Part shown: positions 34,453-42,669 of the stretch, piece after piece
Layout of the letters: each line of letters opens with the position of its first letter
Position numbering within the stretch: position 1 is the stretch's first letter
Origin: JASGCK01 sp031538565
GTDB taxonomy: Bacteria > Pseudomonadota > Gammaproteobacteria > Burkholderiales > Burkholderiaceae_C
Length of the DNA stretch: 64,000 nucleotides
Assembly: GCA_031538565.1 (NCBI GenBank)
Contig: JAVKLS010000021.1
Coordinates: 76,572 to 140,571, forward strand
Direction of reading: 5' to 3'
Made by a program: the position numbers and the translations under genes
The notes under the pieces: model-generated
The model's input: only the letters and a program-made list of their open reading frames with translations
What the model was told of the DNA's origin: nothing
Database searches by the model: none

Positions 34453-35025
34453 ATGGCTGCTTTGCGAATAGACGGATTGTGGGATCGGGGGTGGTATCGC
34501 TTTGCGCGGCGACTTGAGTCCCCCAATTTTGGCTCGCGCCCTGCGGATTCGGCGGTGGATTTAGTGGTCATTCATTCCATTAGCTTGCCACCCGAGCAAT
34601 ACGGAACGGGCTGTATCCAGCAATTGTTTACCAACACGCTTAATTGGAGTGCGCATCCTTATTTTGAAACGATTCGCGAGCAAAAAGTATCGAGTCATTT
34701 TTTGATTGAACGCACGGGTGTGCTCTGGCAGTTTGTGAGCGTGAATGATCGCGCATGGCATGCCGGGCAGTCGAGTTACACGAGCAAATCGGGAAAAGTC
34801 AAAAATAATTGCAATGATTTTTCGGTCGGCATTGAGCTAGAAGGTGTGCTTGGGAGTCCGTTTACCGACCCCCAGTATGAAAGCCTTGGTAGCTTAAATA
34901 GCGCGCTTGGACTTATCTATTCAGGCCTCGAATTTGCGGGGCACGAGCATATCGCGCCTGGACGCAAGAATGACCCTGGATCTGGCTTTGATTGGCCGCG
35001 TTTGCGACGTGAATTGGGTCACTAA
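34453..35025 (+). CDS. ampD: 1,6-anhydro-N-acetylmuramyl-L-alanine amidase AmpD
   Basis: A 190-residue cytoplasmic zinc amidase that cleaves the peptide from anhydro-muropeptides in cell-wall recycling. Zinc ligands are the His of LVVIHSISLPP near residue 41 and the His/Asp of FAGHEHIAPGRKNDPG near 165-180; further blocks are SSHFLIERTGVLWQFVSVNDRAWHAG and NDFSVGIELEG. The ATG at 34453 was chosen because it gives the usual AmpD length; the reading frame opens earlier but overlaps the PP0621 gene. It influences beta-lactamase induction where AmpR is present. Confidence 0.92.
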   Translation: MAALRIDGLWDRGWYRFARRLESPNFGSRPADSAVDLVVIHSISLPPEQYGTGCIQQLFTNTLNWSAHPYFETIREQKVSSHFLIERTGVLWQFVSVNDRAWHAGQSSYTSKSGKVKNNCNDFSVGIELEGVLGSPFTDPQYESLGSLNSALGLIYSGLEFAGHEHIAPGRKNDPGSGFDWPRLRRELGH

Positions 35026-35026
35026 T

Positions 35027-35055
35027 TTGACTTAAACTAGGGAAAGTCCTAGAAA
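35027..35055 (+). promoter_or_regulatory. candidate sigma-70 promoter of nrdAB
   Basis: TTGACT (35027-35032), 17 nt, then TAGAAA (35050-35055), directly upstream of the first NrdR-like box and about 85 bp before the nrdA ATG. The -35 is good and the -10 only fair. Confidence 0.4.
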
Positions 35056-35062
35056 CTTCGGT

Positions 35063-35078
35063 ACACTATATGTAGTGT
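35063..35078 (+). promoter_or_regulatory. NrdR box 1
   Basis: ACACTATATGTAGTGT is a near-perfect match to the published NrdR box consensus acaCwAtATaTwGtgt and is itself palindromic. It lies upstream of the nrdA start codon at 35141. NrdR would repress ribonucleotide reductase when dATP is plentiful. Confidence 0.85.
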
Positions 35079-35104
35079 ATGAATGCGACATATCGCGTAT
35101 TATT

Positions 35105-35120
35105 CACCCATATTTAGTGT
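35105..35120 (+). promoter_or_regulatory. NrdR box 2 (weaker)
   Basis: CACCCATATTTAGTGT matches the NrdR box well in its right half and centre. It is 42 bp (start to start, about four helical turns) from box 1, so both lie on the same DNA face. Confidence 0.6.
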
Positions 35121-35140
35121 CCACCTCTTTTCCTCTTATC

Positions 35141-38125
35141 ATGACAAGTCGCACCATTCAAGCCTATGCATCTAACTCTTTCGATCACGACAGTGCCAGC
35201 GGTTCTGGGGTGGAGTTAGAAGACGCTTCTGGGCGCTCTGTGGTGTGGGCGGTTTATCAAATTTTGCGGCGTAATGGTTCAGTTGTTCCGTTTGAGCCGA
35301 GCAAAATTGCCGTCGCGATGATGAAGGCATTTTTGGCGGTGCATGGCTCGCAGGGCGCTGCGTCAGCAAGCGTGCGCGAGACGGTGGATGCTCTCACAGA
35401 AGGTGTCATCAAAGCGCTGATGCGTTCACGCCCAGGTGGGGGCGCATTCCATATTGAAGACATTCAAGATCAAGTCGAGTTGGGTTTAATGCGCGGCGGG
35501 CATCATGAAGTCGCACGTAGCTATGTGCTCTACCGTGAGCGCCGTGCGCAAGAGCGTGCCGCGCAAAAGGAGGCTGCTCCTGCGGCGCAAACGCCCCAAT
35601 TTTTTGTAACTGATGGCGGTATGCGTGTGGCGCTTGACTTGGATGGTTTGCGTGCGCTGATTGCCGCCTCGTGCGCTGACTTAAATTCGGATGTCAAGCC
35701 AGAGCCGATTTTGGACTCGACGCTGCGCAACTTGTACGACGGTGTGCCCATTGATGAGGTGTACAAGGCGGCCATCATGGCGGCACGTACGTTAATTGAA
35801 AAAGAGCCTGATTACACCTACGCCACTTCGCGTTTGTTGCTGCATACCATGCGTAAAGAAATTTTGGGTCAAGAAGTTTTGCAGTCCAGTATGGATGAGC
35901 GCTACCCCGAGTATTTTCCAGAATTCATTAAGCGTGGCGTGGACAGCGATTTGCTGGATGAGCGCATGCTGCATTTTGATTTGCAAAAACTTGGCAGGGC
36001 GCTTAGGCCTGAGCGCGATATGCGGTTTGATTATCTTGGCTTGCAAACGCTGTATGACCGCTACTTTTTGCACGTGCGAAAAACACGTATTGAAATGCCG
36101 CAGGCATTTTTCATGCGCGTGGCAATGGGCTTGTCACTCAACGAGCTTAATCGCGAAGACCGCGCGATCGAGTTTTATGAAGTGCTTTCCACATTCAACT
36201 TTATGTCGAGCACGCCAACGCTTTTTAACAGCGGCACGCAGCGCTCGCAGCTTTCTAGCTGTTATTTGAGTACGGTTCCAGATGATTTGGATGGTATTTA
36301 CGAACTCATTAAGGAAAACGCATTGCTGTCTAAGTTTGCCGGAGGGCTTGGCAACGACTGGACGCGTGTGCGTGCTTTGGGTTCGCACATCAAGGGGACG
36401 AATGGCGAAAGCCAAGGTGTCGTGCCATTTTTAAAAGTGGTGAACGATACGGCGGTTGCAGTCAATCAAGGTGGCAAACGCAAAGGCGCAGTGTGCACCT
36501 ATCTTGAATCTTGGCATTTGGATGTTGAGGAGTTTTTGGAGCTGCGTAAAAATACGGGTGACGATCGACGCCGCACGCACGACATGAATACGGCCAACTG
36601 GATTCCTGATTTGTTTATGAAGCGCGTGATGGAAAAAGGAACGTGGACATTGTTCTCGCCTTCGGATGCACCTGATTTGCACGATAAATACGGCGTGGAT
36701 TTTGAGAAATCCTATGTGCAATACGAGGCCTTGGCGGCTGAGGGCAAGATTAGTCCTACGCGCACGGTACAAGCAACCGATATGTGGCGCAAGATGCTGA
36801 CGATGTTGTTTGAAACGGGGCATCCTTGGATTACGTTTAAGGATCCAAGCAATATCCGCTCCCCGCAGCAACATGTGGGTGTTGTGCACTCCAGCAATTT
36901 ATGCACTGAAATTACGCTCAACACCAGCGACACAGAAACGGCTGTTTGCAATTTGGGTTCAGTCAATTTAGTGCAACACATCAAAACCAATTCTGATGGC
37001 TCCAAGGTTTTGGACCATGAAAAACTCAAACGAACCATTGATACGGCCATGCGTATGCTGGATAACGTAATTGATATCAATTACTACGCGGTTAAAAAGG
37101 CGCGTGACTCCAATATGCGGCATCGCCCTGTCGGCTTGGGCTTGATGGGTTTTCAAGATAGTCTTTATGAGATGCGTATGTCGTACGCCTCAAGCGACGC
37201 CGTGCAGTTTGCAGATGAATCGATGGAGGTAATTTGTTATTACGCTTACAGCGCATCGAGTGACTTGGCCAAAGAGCGCGGACGCTATGCCAGTTACAAG
37301 GGCTCGCTTTGGGATAAGGGTATCTTGCCAATTGATAGCTTAGATATGTTGGCCAAAGAGCGTGGTGCCAATTATTTAGAAGTCGATCGCTCCAGCAAGA
37401 TGGATTGGGCGTCGCTACGCGCCAAGATTTCAACGCAAGGAATGCGCAACTCCAATTGCGTGGCGATTGCGCCAACGGCAACTATTTCCAACATCATTGG
37501 GGTAGATGCATCGATTGAACCGAGTTTTGGCAATCTATCCGTCAAGTCCAACTTGTCAGGCGAGTTCACCATCATTAACAGTTATTTAGTGCGTGACCTC
37601 AAACGCTTAGGACTTTGGGATGACGTGATGGTGATGGATCTCAAACATTTTGATGGTTCTCTGCGCCCGATTGATCGTGTGCCTGCTGACTTGAAAGCAC
37701 TCTATGAAACCGCATTTGAAGTCGAGCCCAGGTGGTTGATTGAAGCAGGCTCGCGTCGCCAAAAATGGATCGATCAAGCGCAGTCACTCAATATTTATAT
37801 GGCAGGAGCGTCTGGAAAAAAATTAGACGACACCTACAAGCTGGCCTGGGTTCGTGGACTTAAAACAACGTACTACTTGCGCACGGTTGGCGCAACACAC
37901 GCAGAAAAATCAACAGGACGCGCAGGCCAAATGAATGCTGTGAGCTCTGTTGCGACAGCCACATCGGATGAAGGGAAAGGCATAGCAGGAAAGGCGTTTG
38001 GCGGATCGGCGCCATCTGCATTGATGGCTGCAGCATTGGCTTCACAAGTTGATTTGTCAGCATCGCCTGCGACCGACATCAAGTTTTGTGCGATTGATGA
38101 TCCTGGTTGCGAAGCCTGTCAATAA
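35141..38125 (+). CDS. nrdA: class Ia ribonucleoside-diphosphate reductase, alpha subunit
   Basis: A 994-residue catalytic subunit that makes deoxyribonucleotides. An ATP-cone lies at about residues 45-140 (ILRRNGSVVPFEPSKIAVAM), the catalytic barrel carries SNLCTEI and the SLAVCNLGSVNL-type block (here TAVCNLGSVNL), NSNCVAIAPTAT, and the C-terminal redox cysteines are in DPGCEACQ. The ATG at 35141 is preferred; a GTG at 35075 would start within NrdR box 1. nrdB follows after 102 bp, in which AATGCGAA/TTCGCATT forms a small hairpin. Confidence 0.95.
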   Translation: MTSRTIQAYASNSFDHDSASGSGVELEDASGRSVVWAVYQILRRNGSVVPFEPSKIAVAMMKAFLAVHGSQGAASASVRETVDALTEGVIKALMRSRPGGGAFHIEDIQDQVELGLMRGGHHEVARSYVLYRERRAQERAAQKEAAPAAQTPQFFVTDGGMRVALDLDGLRALIAASCADLNSDVKPEPILDSTLRNLYDGVPIDEVYKAAIMAARTLIEKEPDYTYATSRLLLHTMRKEILGQEVLQSSMDERYPEYFPEFIKRGVDSDLLDERMLHFDLQKLGRALRPERDMRFDYLGLQTLYDRYFLHVRKTRIEMPQAFFMRVAMGLSLNELNREDRAIEFYEVLSTFNFMSSTPTLFNSGTQRSQLSSCYLSTVPDDLDGIYELIKENALLSKFAGGLGNDWTRVRALGSHIKGTNGESQGVVPFLKVVNDTAVAVNQGGKRKGAVCTYLESWHLDVEEFLELRKNTGDDRRRTHDMNTANWIPDLFMKRVMEKGTWTLFSPSDAPDLHDKYGVDFEKSYVQYEALAAEGKISPTRTVQATDMWRKMLTMLFETGHPWITFKDPSNIRSPQQHVGVVHSSNLCTEITLNTSDTETAVCNLGSVNLVQHIKTNSDGSKVLDHEKLKRTIDTAMRMLDNVIDINYYAVKKARDSNMRHRPVGLGLMGFQDSLYEMRMSYASSDAVQFADESMEVICYYAYSASSDLAKERGRYASYKGSLWDKGILPIDSLDMLAKERGANYLEVDRSSKMDWASLRAKISTQGMRNSNCVAIAPTATISNIIGVDASIEPSFGNLSVKSNLSGEFTIINSYLVRDLKRLGLWDDVMVMDLKHFDGSLRPIDRVPADLKALYETAFEVEPRWLIEAGSRRQKWIDQAQSLNIYMAGASGKKLDDTYKLAWVRGLKTTYYLRTVGATHAEKSTGRAGQMNAVSSVATATSDEGKGIAGKAFGGSAPSALMAAALASQVDLSASPATDIKFCAIDDPGCEACQ

Positions 38126-38227
38126 AACACAACAAATGAGAAAGAAATGTAAACGCAGATTGAATAAATGCGAAATTATTTTGTGTTTGTTCGCATTGCA
38201 TTTATCATCCGCTGAACGGAAAAAAAT

Positions 38228-39412
38228 ATGCTAACTTGGGACGAAGAAATAACATCCACATCAACGGCTTTGCCAGCATCAACCTCAAGCGCTTCGACGC
38301 TTGGTCTGCAAACCGCCCCCGTTTTTCCCGATGAAATTTTTCAAACGTCTGCGACGATTGCCCTTTCTGCTGCGACCGTCTTTCCTGCTGCCAAGCATCG
38401 TGTCAAGGCGTCGGATAAGCGCATCATCAACGGACAAACCGATGTCAATCAACTAGTTCCATTCAAATACAAATGGGCTTGGGAGAAGTATTTAGCGACT
38501 TGCGCAAATCATTGGATGCCTCAAGAGATTAATATGACGCGCGACATTGCGCTGTGGAAAGATCCGAACGGTTTGACAGATGATGAGCGTCGCTTGATCA
38601 AGCGCAACTTAGGATTCTTTGTGACGGCTGATTCATTAGCGGCTAACAATATCGTATTGGGTACTTATCGCCATATCACAGCCCCTGAGTGCCGCCAGTT
38701 TTTGCTACGCCAAGCGTTTGAAGAGGCGATTCACACGCATGCTTATCAATACATTACCGAGTCACTTGGATTGGACGAGGCGGAAATTTTTAATGCGTAC
38801 AACGAAATTCAATCCATTCGCGATAAAGACCAATTCTTAATTCCTTTTATTGATGCCATTTCCGACCCCAACTTCAAAACAGGAACTACGAAAAACGATC
38901 AGACGCTGCTTAAATCCCTGATTGTGTTTGCGTGCTTAATGGAGGGTTTGTTCTTCTATGTAGGTTTTACACAGATATTAGCGTTGGGTCGGCAAAATAA
39001 AATGACAGGCTCAGCCGAGCAATACCAATACATTTTGCGTGACGAGTCCATGCACTGTAATTTCGGCATCGACTTAATCAATCAGTTGAAGCTTGAAAAT
39101 CCACATCTGTGGACATCTGAATTCAAAGCGGAAATCAACGCGCTGTTCATGAAGGCGGTGGAATTGGAGTACCGTTATGCAGAAGATACGATGCCACGCG
39201 GTGTATTGGGCTTGAATGCTTCGATGTTTAAAGGGTACTTGCGCTACATCGCCAATCGTCGTGCTGTGCAAATTGGTTTAGATGCGCTATTCCCCGATGA
39301 GGAAAATCCATTTCCATGGATGAGCGAAATGATCGACCTCAAAAAAGAGCGTAATTTTTTTGAAACGCGCGTGATTGAATACCAATCAGGCGGTGCTTTA
39401 TCTTGGGATTGA
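38228..39412 (+). CDS. nrdB: class Ia ribonucleoside-diphosphate reductase, beta subunit
   Basis: A 394-residue radical-generating subunit. The di-iron ligands and radical Tyr are visible in QAFEEAIHTHAYQYI near residues 166-180 (E-x2-H-x3-Y, so a tyrosyl-radical class Ia rather than the Tyr-less Ic type), and the second ligand set in SMHCNFGIDLIN near 275. The C-terminus ends YQSGGALSWD, the tail that docks on NrdA. The first about 65 residues (Ser/Thr/Ala-rich) are a less conserved extension. Confidence 0.95.
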   Translation: MLTWDEEITSTSTALPASTSSASTLGLQTAPVFPDEIFQTSATIALSAATVFPAAKHRVKASDKRIINGQTDVNQLVPFKYKWAWEKYLATCANHWMPQEINMTRDIALWKDPNGLTDDERRLIKRNLGFFVTADSLAANNIVLGTYRHITAPECRQFLLRQAFEEAIHTHAYQYITESLGLDEAEIFNAYNEIQSIRDKDQFLIPFIDAISDPNFKTGTTKNDQTLLKSLIVFACLMEGLFFYVGFTQILALGRQNKMTGSAEQYQYILRDESMHCNFGIDLINQLKLENPHLWTSEFKAEINALFMKAVELEYRYAEDTMPRGVLGLNASMFKGYLRYIANRRAVQIGLDALFPDEENPFPWMSEMIDLKKERNFFETRVIEYQSGGALSWD

Positions 39413-39485
39413 AATTCCACACATCATGTTTTTAAGAATTGCAAAATCTTCAATAACCATCATTCCAGTTGTGCGAATGGTTATT

Positions 39486-39537
39486 GGGGGTTGCACCCCT
39501 GTTCAAGCCGCTGAAAGCGAGTCTTTCAACGGCTTGA
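39486..39537 (+). other. two adjacent hairpins between nrdB and the H1-like gene
   Basis: GGGG-TTGCA-CCCC (39486-39499) is followed by a 15-bp stem TCAAGCCGCTGAAAG / CTTTCAACGGCTTGA around CGAGT with one mismatch (39503-39537). No T-run follows, so this is not a classical terminator; it may stabilise or process the transcript, or end nrdAB transcription inefficiently. Confidence 0.45.
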
Positions 39538-39605
39538 ATCGTTTGCGCCAAATCTCCCATGTGGACGCGAGCGAATCTTCAATTGAAAAAACCTAGGAGA
39601 GAAAA

Positions 39606-40028
39606 ATGGCAACTGCAAAAAAACCCGCAGCAAAGAAAGCTGCACCCGCAAAAAAACCTGCTGCTAAAAAACCAGTAGCGAAAAAGCCTGCTGCTAAAAA
39701 AGTTGCGGCCAAAAAGCCAGTAGCAAAAAAGCCAGTAGCGAAAAAACCTGCTGCTAAAAAAGTTGCGGCCAAAAAGCCAGTAGCGAAAAAGCCTGTTGCT
39801 AAAAAAGTTGCGGCTAAAAAGCCTGTAGCGAAAAAGCCTGCCGCTAAAAAAGTCGCCGCCAAAAAACCAGCGGCAAAGAAGGCGGTAGCTAAAAAAGCAC
39901 CAGCGAAGAAAGCAGCGGCTAAGCCTGCAGCAAAAAAGTCACTCGCTAAGCCAATGGCCAAACCTGCTGTGAAAACAACGATCAGCTCACAAGCTGCGTG
40001 GCCTTTTCCAACAGCGTCGAAGCCTTAA
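39606..40028 (+). CDS. histone H1-like lysine/alanine/proline-rich nucleoid protein
   Basis: A 140-residue, strongly basic protein made mainly of KKPAAKK, KKPVAKK and KKVAAKK repeats over residues 4-118, with a short C-terminal tail (AVKTTISSQAAWPFPTASKP). Such proteins (HctB/AlgP/Bordetella BpH1-like) bind DNA without sequence preference and compact the nucleoid. The nucleotide sequence is correspondingly repetitive, so repeat number may vary between strains. A good AGGAGAG site precedes the ATG. Genes of this type often follow nrdB in Burkholderiales. Confidence 0.88.
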   Translation: MATAKKPAAKKAAPAKKPAAKKPVAKKPAAKKVAAKKPVAKKPVAKKPAAKKVAAKKPVAKKPVAKKVAAKKPVAKKPAAKKVAAKKPAAKKAVAKKAPAKKAAAKPAAKKSLAKPMAKPAVKTTISSQAAWPFPTASKP

Positions 40029-40046
40029 GCTTTAGCGGTTCCCTTT

Positions 40047-40089
40047 AAAAACCCCACAAGCATGACCTTGTCATGCTTGTGGGGTTTTT
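40047..40089 (+). terminator. strong bidirectional rho-independent terminator
   Basis: A perfect 19-bp stem (AAAAACCCCACAAGCATGA and its complement) around the loop CCTTG, ending in TTTTT on either strand. It lies between the convergent H1-like gene and the PfkB kinase gene and can end transcription from both sides. Confidence 0.95.
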
Positions 40090-40096
40090 CTATGGG

Positions 40097-40999
40097 CTAG
40101 TTGAATGTGAGCGTGTTCGGGAGCGTGTAATTTTGCCCTCCCATTTTTGTGATTTTGATGGCCGCAACTTGATTGCCAAGGGCAGCGCAGCGCGCCATAG
40201 TCCACCCCTTTTCTAAGCCAAACAAAAGTGCTCCGCGCCAAGCATCGCCACAGCCCGTTGGGTCAACAACATGACTGGCAATGACGGGATCAACGAGCGA
40301 CATGACATTGTTTTCCCACACTTGTGCGCCGCGCTCCCCAGTGGTGATGGCATAACCTTTTACGTGTGATGCGATGTCTGTGTGCGAGTATCCTGTGCGC
40401 TCCGATAGCATTTGCGCTTCGTAATCATTGACTGTGATCCACGTGGCTAGCTCGATGAAGTGCCTGAGTTCAGTGCCATTAAACATGGGAAGACCTTGTC
40501 CAGGATCAAAAACAAAAGGAATGCCTGCTGCGTGAAATTGCGAGGCGTGCTCTAGCATGGCCTGCCTGCCATCGGGGGAGACGATACCCAGCTTGATATC
40601 ACTTCTTGCCGTGATGGTGTTTTGATGTGCCTCTGCCATTGCTCCTGGGTGGAAGGCGGTAATTTGGTTGTTGTCGTTGTCGGTCATGATCATTGCCAAA
40701 GCGGTCACGGACTGAGGTACGGCGCTGACAAACTCGGTGTTAATGCCTAGTGAGTGAAGGCGCGTTAGATAGTCCGCGCCGTCATGGCCTATTGTTGCCA
40801 TTGGAAGCGGCGTGCCGCCTAGCAACTTCAAGCTATACGCGATATTGCCTGCACAACCACCAAACTCGCGCTGGAGATGCGGTACATAAAACGACACGCT
40901 GAGTTTATGCAATTGGTCTGGCAAGATGGCGTCGGAAAATCGACCCTCAAAGCGCATGATGTTGTCGAAAGCCAAAGAGCCGCAAATAATAGAAGCCAT
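40097..40999 (-). CDS. PfkB-family carbohydrate/adenosine kinase
   Basis: A 300-residue ribokinase-fold kinase. The N-terminal signature is EFGGCAGNIAYSLKLLGG near residues 45-62 and the C-terminal signature VDPTGCGDAWRGALLFGLE near 240, with the catalytic Asp of GCGDA. The pattern CGSLAFDNIMRFEGRF and the GGCAGNIA motif resemble proteobacterial adenosine-kinase-like members. It probably forms one transcription unit with the DUF3426 and prmA genes upstream. Confidence 0.88.
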   Translation of the reverse strand: MASIICGSLAFDNIMRFEGRFSDAILPDQLHKLSVSFYVPHLQREFGGCAGNIAYSLKLLGGTPLPMATIGHDGADYLTRLHSLGINTEFVSAVPQSVTALAMIMTDNDNNQITAFHPGAMAEAHQNTITARSDIKLGIVSPDGRQAMLEHASQFHAAGIPFVFDPGQGLPMFNGTELRHFIELATWITVNDYEAQMLSERTGYSHTDIASHVKGYAITTGERGAQVWENNVMSLVDPVIASHVVDPTGCGDAWRGALLFGLEKGWTMARCAALGNQVAAIKITKMGGQNYTLPNTLTFN

Positions 41000-41028
41000 A
41001 AGATAGAAAAACCTAGTGAAGTAAAAAT

Positions 41029-41772
41029 TTAAGGATAAAAAACAGTCAAGCGATAACCTGTAATTGATTTTGTATCCATGCGGTTGTTAGCGCCTAGTTT
41101 GGAAGTAATGAGCCAATGAAATGTCTTCTCTTCACCTGTGGCCAAGGAGGTTGGGCTATTGCCTTCAGGCTTGACAATTGAGCGAATGAGTAGCGCATCG
41201 TTTGAGTCCGTCAATTGCAACTCGAACTGCGGAACGATGAGCGCAGACGCTGTGATATTTTTGATTTGTGTGGTCAAACGAAAACTATCCGATCCTTCTT
41301 TCAAGAAGCTAGAGTTTTCGATAAGCCAGCCGTCGATTTGGCGTCTGGCCTGCGACTGGCAGAGCCACTGGGTGCAAAAAATTTTCGTCCAAGGCGCAAG
41401 ACTTGGGAACCAAGCGTTGACGCGCTCTCGCTCCGTGCGCACGACTTGCGACGCAAGCATGGCGAACAGTATCAAACTAAAAATGAGTAAGAGAATTCGC
41501 GTGAATGGATGCGTCCAAAAAAGTTTTTTGTGCGCTTCGTGTATAAAACTTAAATCAGCGCTGTCAATGGCTTCACCCAAAACCGCATCATGTTCAATGA
41601 ACTCGTGGCTCGTTTGTGGGTGAGATAGATCATCCTGTGCAGCTAATTGTGCCTTGGCATTAAATACCTCCATGCAGTGACCGCAGCGAACTTGCCCATC
41701 GGATGCTTCCAGTTGCTCGGCAGCCATGGTAAATACGGTCGCGCAGCTAGGACAGGTGGCTACTAGATTCAT
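41029..41772 (-). CDS. zinc-ribbon and DUF3426 domain membrane protein
   Basis: A 247-residue protein. An N-terminal zinc ribbon has CPSCATVF near residue 7 and VRCGHC near 29; a membrane segment lies around residues 92-110 (ILLLIFSLILFAMLASQVV); and a DUF3426 domain follows (about 140-247, with LTTQIKNITASALIVPQFEL). The ATG at 41772 overlaps the prmA stop (ATGA); a longer form from a TTG adds six residues. The function of the family is unknown. Confidence 0.85.
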   Translation of the reverse strand: MNLVATCPSCATVFTMAAEQLEASDGQVRCGHCMEVFNAKAQLAAQDDLSHPQTSHEFIEHDAVLGEAIDSADLSFIHEAHKKLFWTHPFTRILLLIFSLILFAMLASQVVRTERERVNAWFPSLAPWTKIFCTQWLCQSQARRQIDGWLIENSSFLKEGSDSFRLTTQIKNITASALIVPQFELQLTDSNDALLIRSIVKPEGNSPTSLATGEEKTFHWLITSKLGANNRMDTKSITGYRLTVFYP

Positions 41773-42656
41773 GTCGTCATTAAAACCCAACCATCCATGA
41801 TGTCGGCAACTTTGAGCGTTACATAGGGGGCGTATGCGTCTTTTAATTCTTGTGCTTGGCGCTCCAAAATTCCTGCCAGCACTAAATGCCCGTTATGGGC
41901 AATATGTCCGCATAGCAGCGGCGCTAAAACTTTGAGTGGTGAGGCAAGGATGTTGGCAAGCACCGTGTCATATTTGCCCGTAGCAAGAGTGGGTAACCCC
42001 AGCTGGATGTCCGCGTTATTGGCGCGAGCATTGTCCTGCGCTGCGGTCACGGCAGCAGGGTCAATATCGACACCGCAAACCGAGGGCGCCCCAAACTTGT
42101 GTGCGGCGATCGCCAAAATACCAGAGCCACAGCCATAGTCTAAAGTTGCGCCCAGCGGCAGTCCTTCGTTTGCAGTGCGGTTTGCAATCCAGCGTAGGCA
42201 CATCAAAGTGGTAGGGTGCGTGCCCGTGCCAAAGGCCAACCCTGGGTCAAGTCTGATAATTTGCTGTGCGCCTAGAGGTGGTTCGCACCATGTGGGTACG
42301 ATGAAAAAACTATCCGTAACACGCACGGGTGCAAATTGCGACTGCGTGAGGCGCACCCAATCTTGCTCGGGCACGGCACAAACGCCCAGAGCATGGCTGC
42401 TTGAAAAAAAATCTTGCAAAGTTAAGGTGGACAAAGCTTGGTTTGCAGACAGCCCATCTAAAAACAAGGCGTTTAACCGAGAGTGCGCCCAAGCTGTGTG
42501 CGGCATGGGCATATTAGGCTCGCCAAACAGCGCTCGCTCTGCCGCTGTTCCTGCGTCTGCATCTTCAACCGAAACGCTAACTGCGCCGAGCTCCATGACC
42601 GCATCGCTCACGATATCGACAGCGGTTTCTGGACACAGCAAACAAAGTTCAAACAT
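41769..42656 (-). CDS. prmA: ribosomal protein L11 methyltransferase PrmA
   Basis: A 295-residue SAM-dependent methyltransferase that trimethylates ribosomal protein L11. SAM-binding motif LDYGCGSGILAIAAHKFG near residues 169-186, LDPGLAFGTGTHPTT near 136 (a PrmA hallmark), the VDIDPAAV turn and NILASPL, the equivalent of the catalytic-site motif. It lies 13 bp downstream of accC. Confidence 0.93.
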   Translation of the reverse strand: MFELCLLCPETAVDIVSDAVMELGAVSVSVEDADAGTAAERALFGEPNMPMPHTAWAHSRLNALFLDGLSANQALSTLTLQDFFSSSHALGVCAVPEQDWVRLTQSQFAPVRVTDSFFIVPTWCEPPLGAQQIIRLDPGLAFGTGTHPTTLMCLRWIANRTANEGLPLGATLDYGCGSGILAIAAHKFGAPSVCGVDIDPAAVTAAQDNARANNADIQLGLPTLATGKYDTVLANILASPLKVLAPLLCGHIAHNGHLVLAGILERQAQELKDAYAPYVTLKVADIMDGWVLMTT

Positions 42657-42669
42657 GATGATGTTCGTT

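Noticed and set aside
33744..34571. Minus-strand frame of 275 codons opposite the CcsA-like, PP0621 and ampD genes
   Set aside because: It covers three recognisable plus-strand genes, and its Lys/Asn/Pro-rich composition matches no protein family.
39375..39596. 73-codon plus-strand frame between nrdB and the H1-like gene
   Set aside because: It begins inside nrdB, has no ribosome-binding site and covers the two hairpins; non-coding is more likely.
39593..39961. Minus-strand frame with GFLAATFLAAGFFATG repeats, like a membrane protein; also considered a CRISPR-like array
   Set aside because: It is the antisense of the Lys/Ala repeats of the H1-like gene; the repeats are codon-based without spacers.
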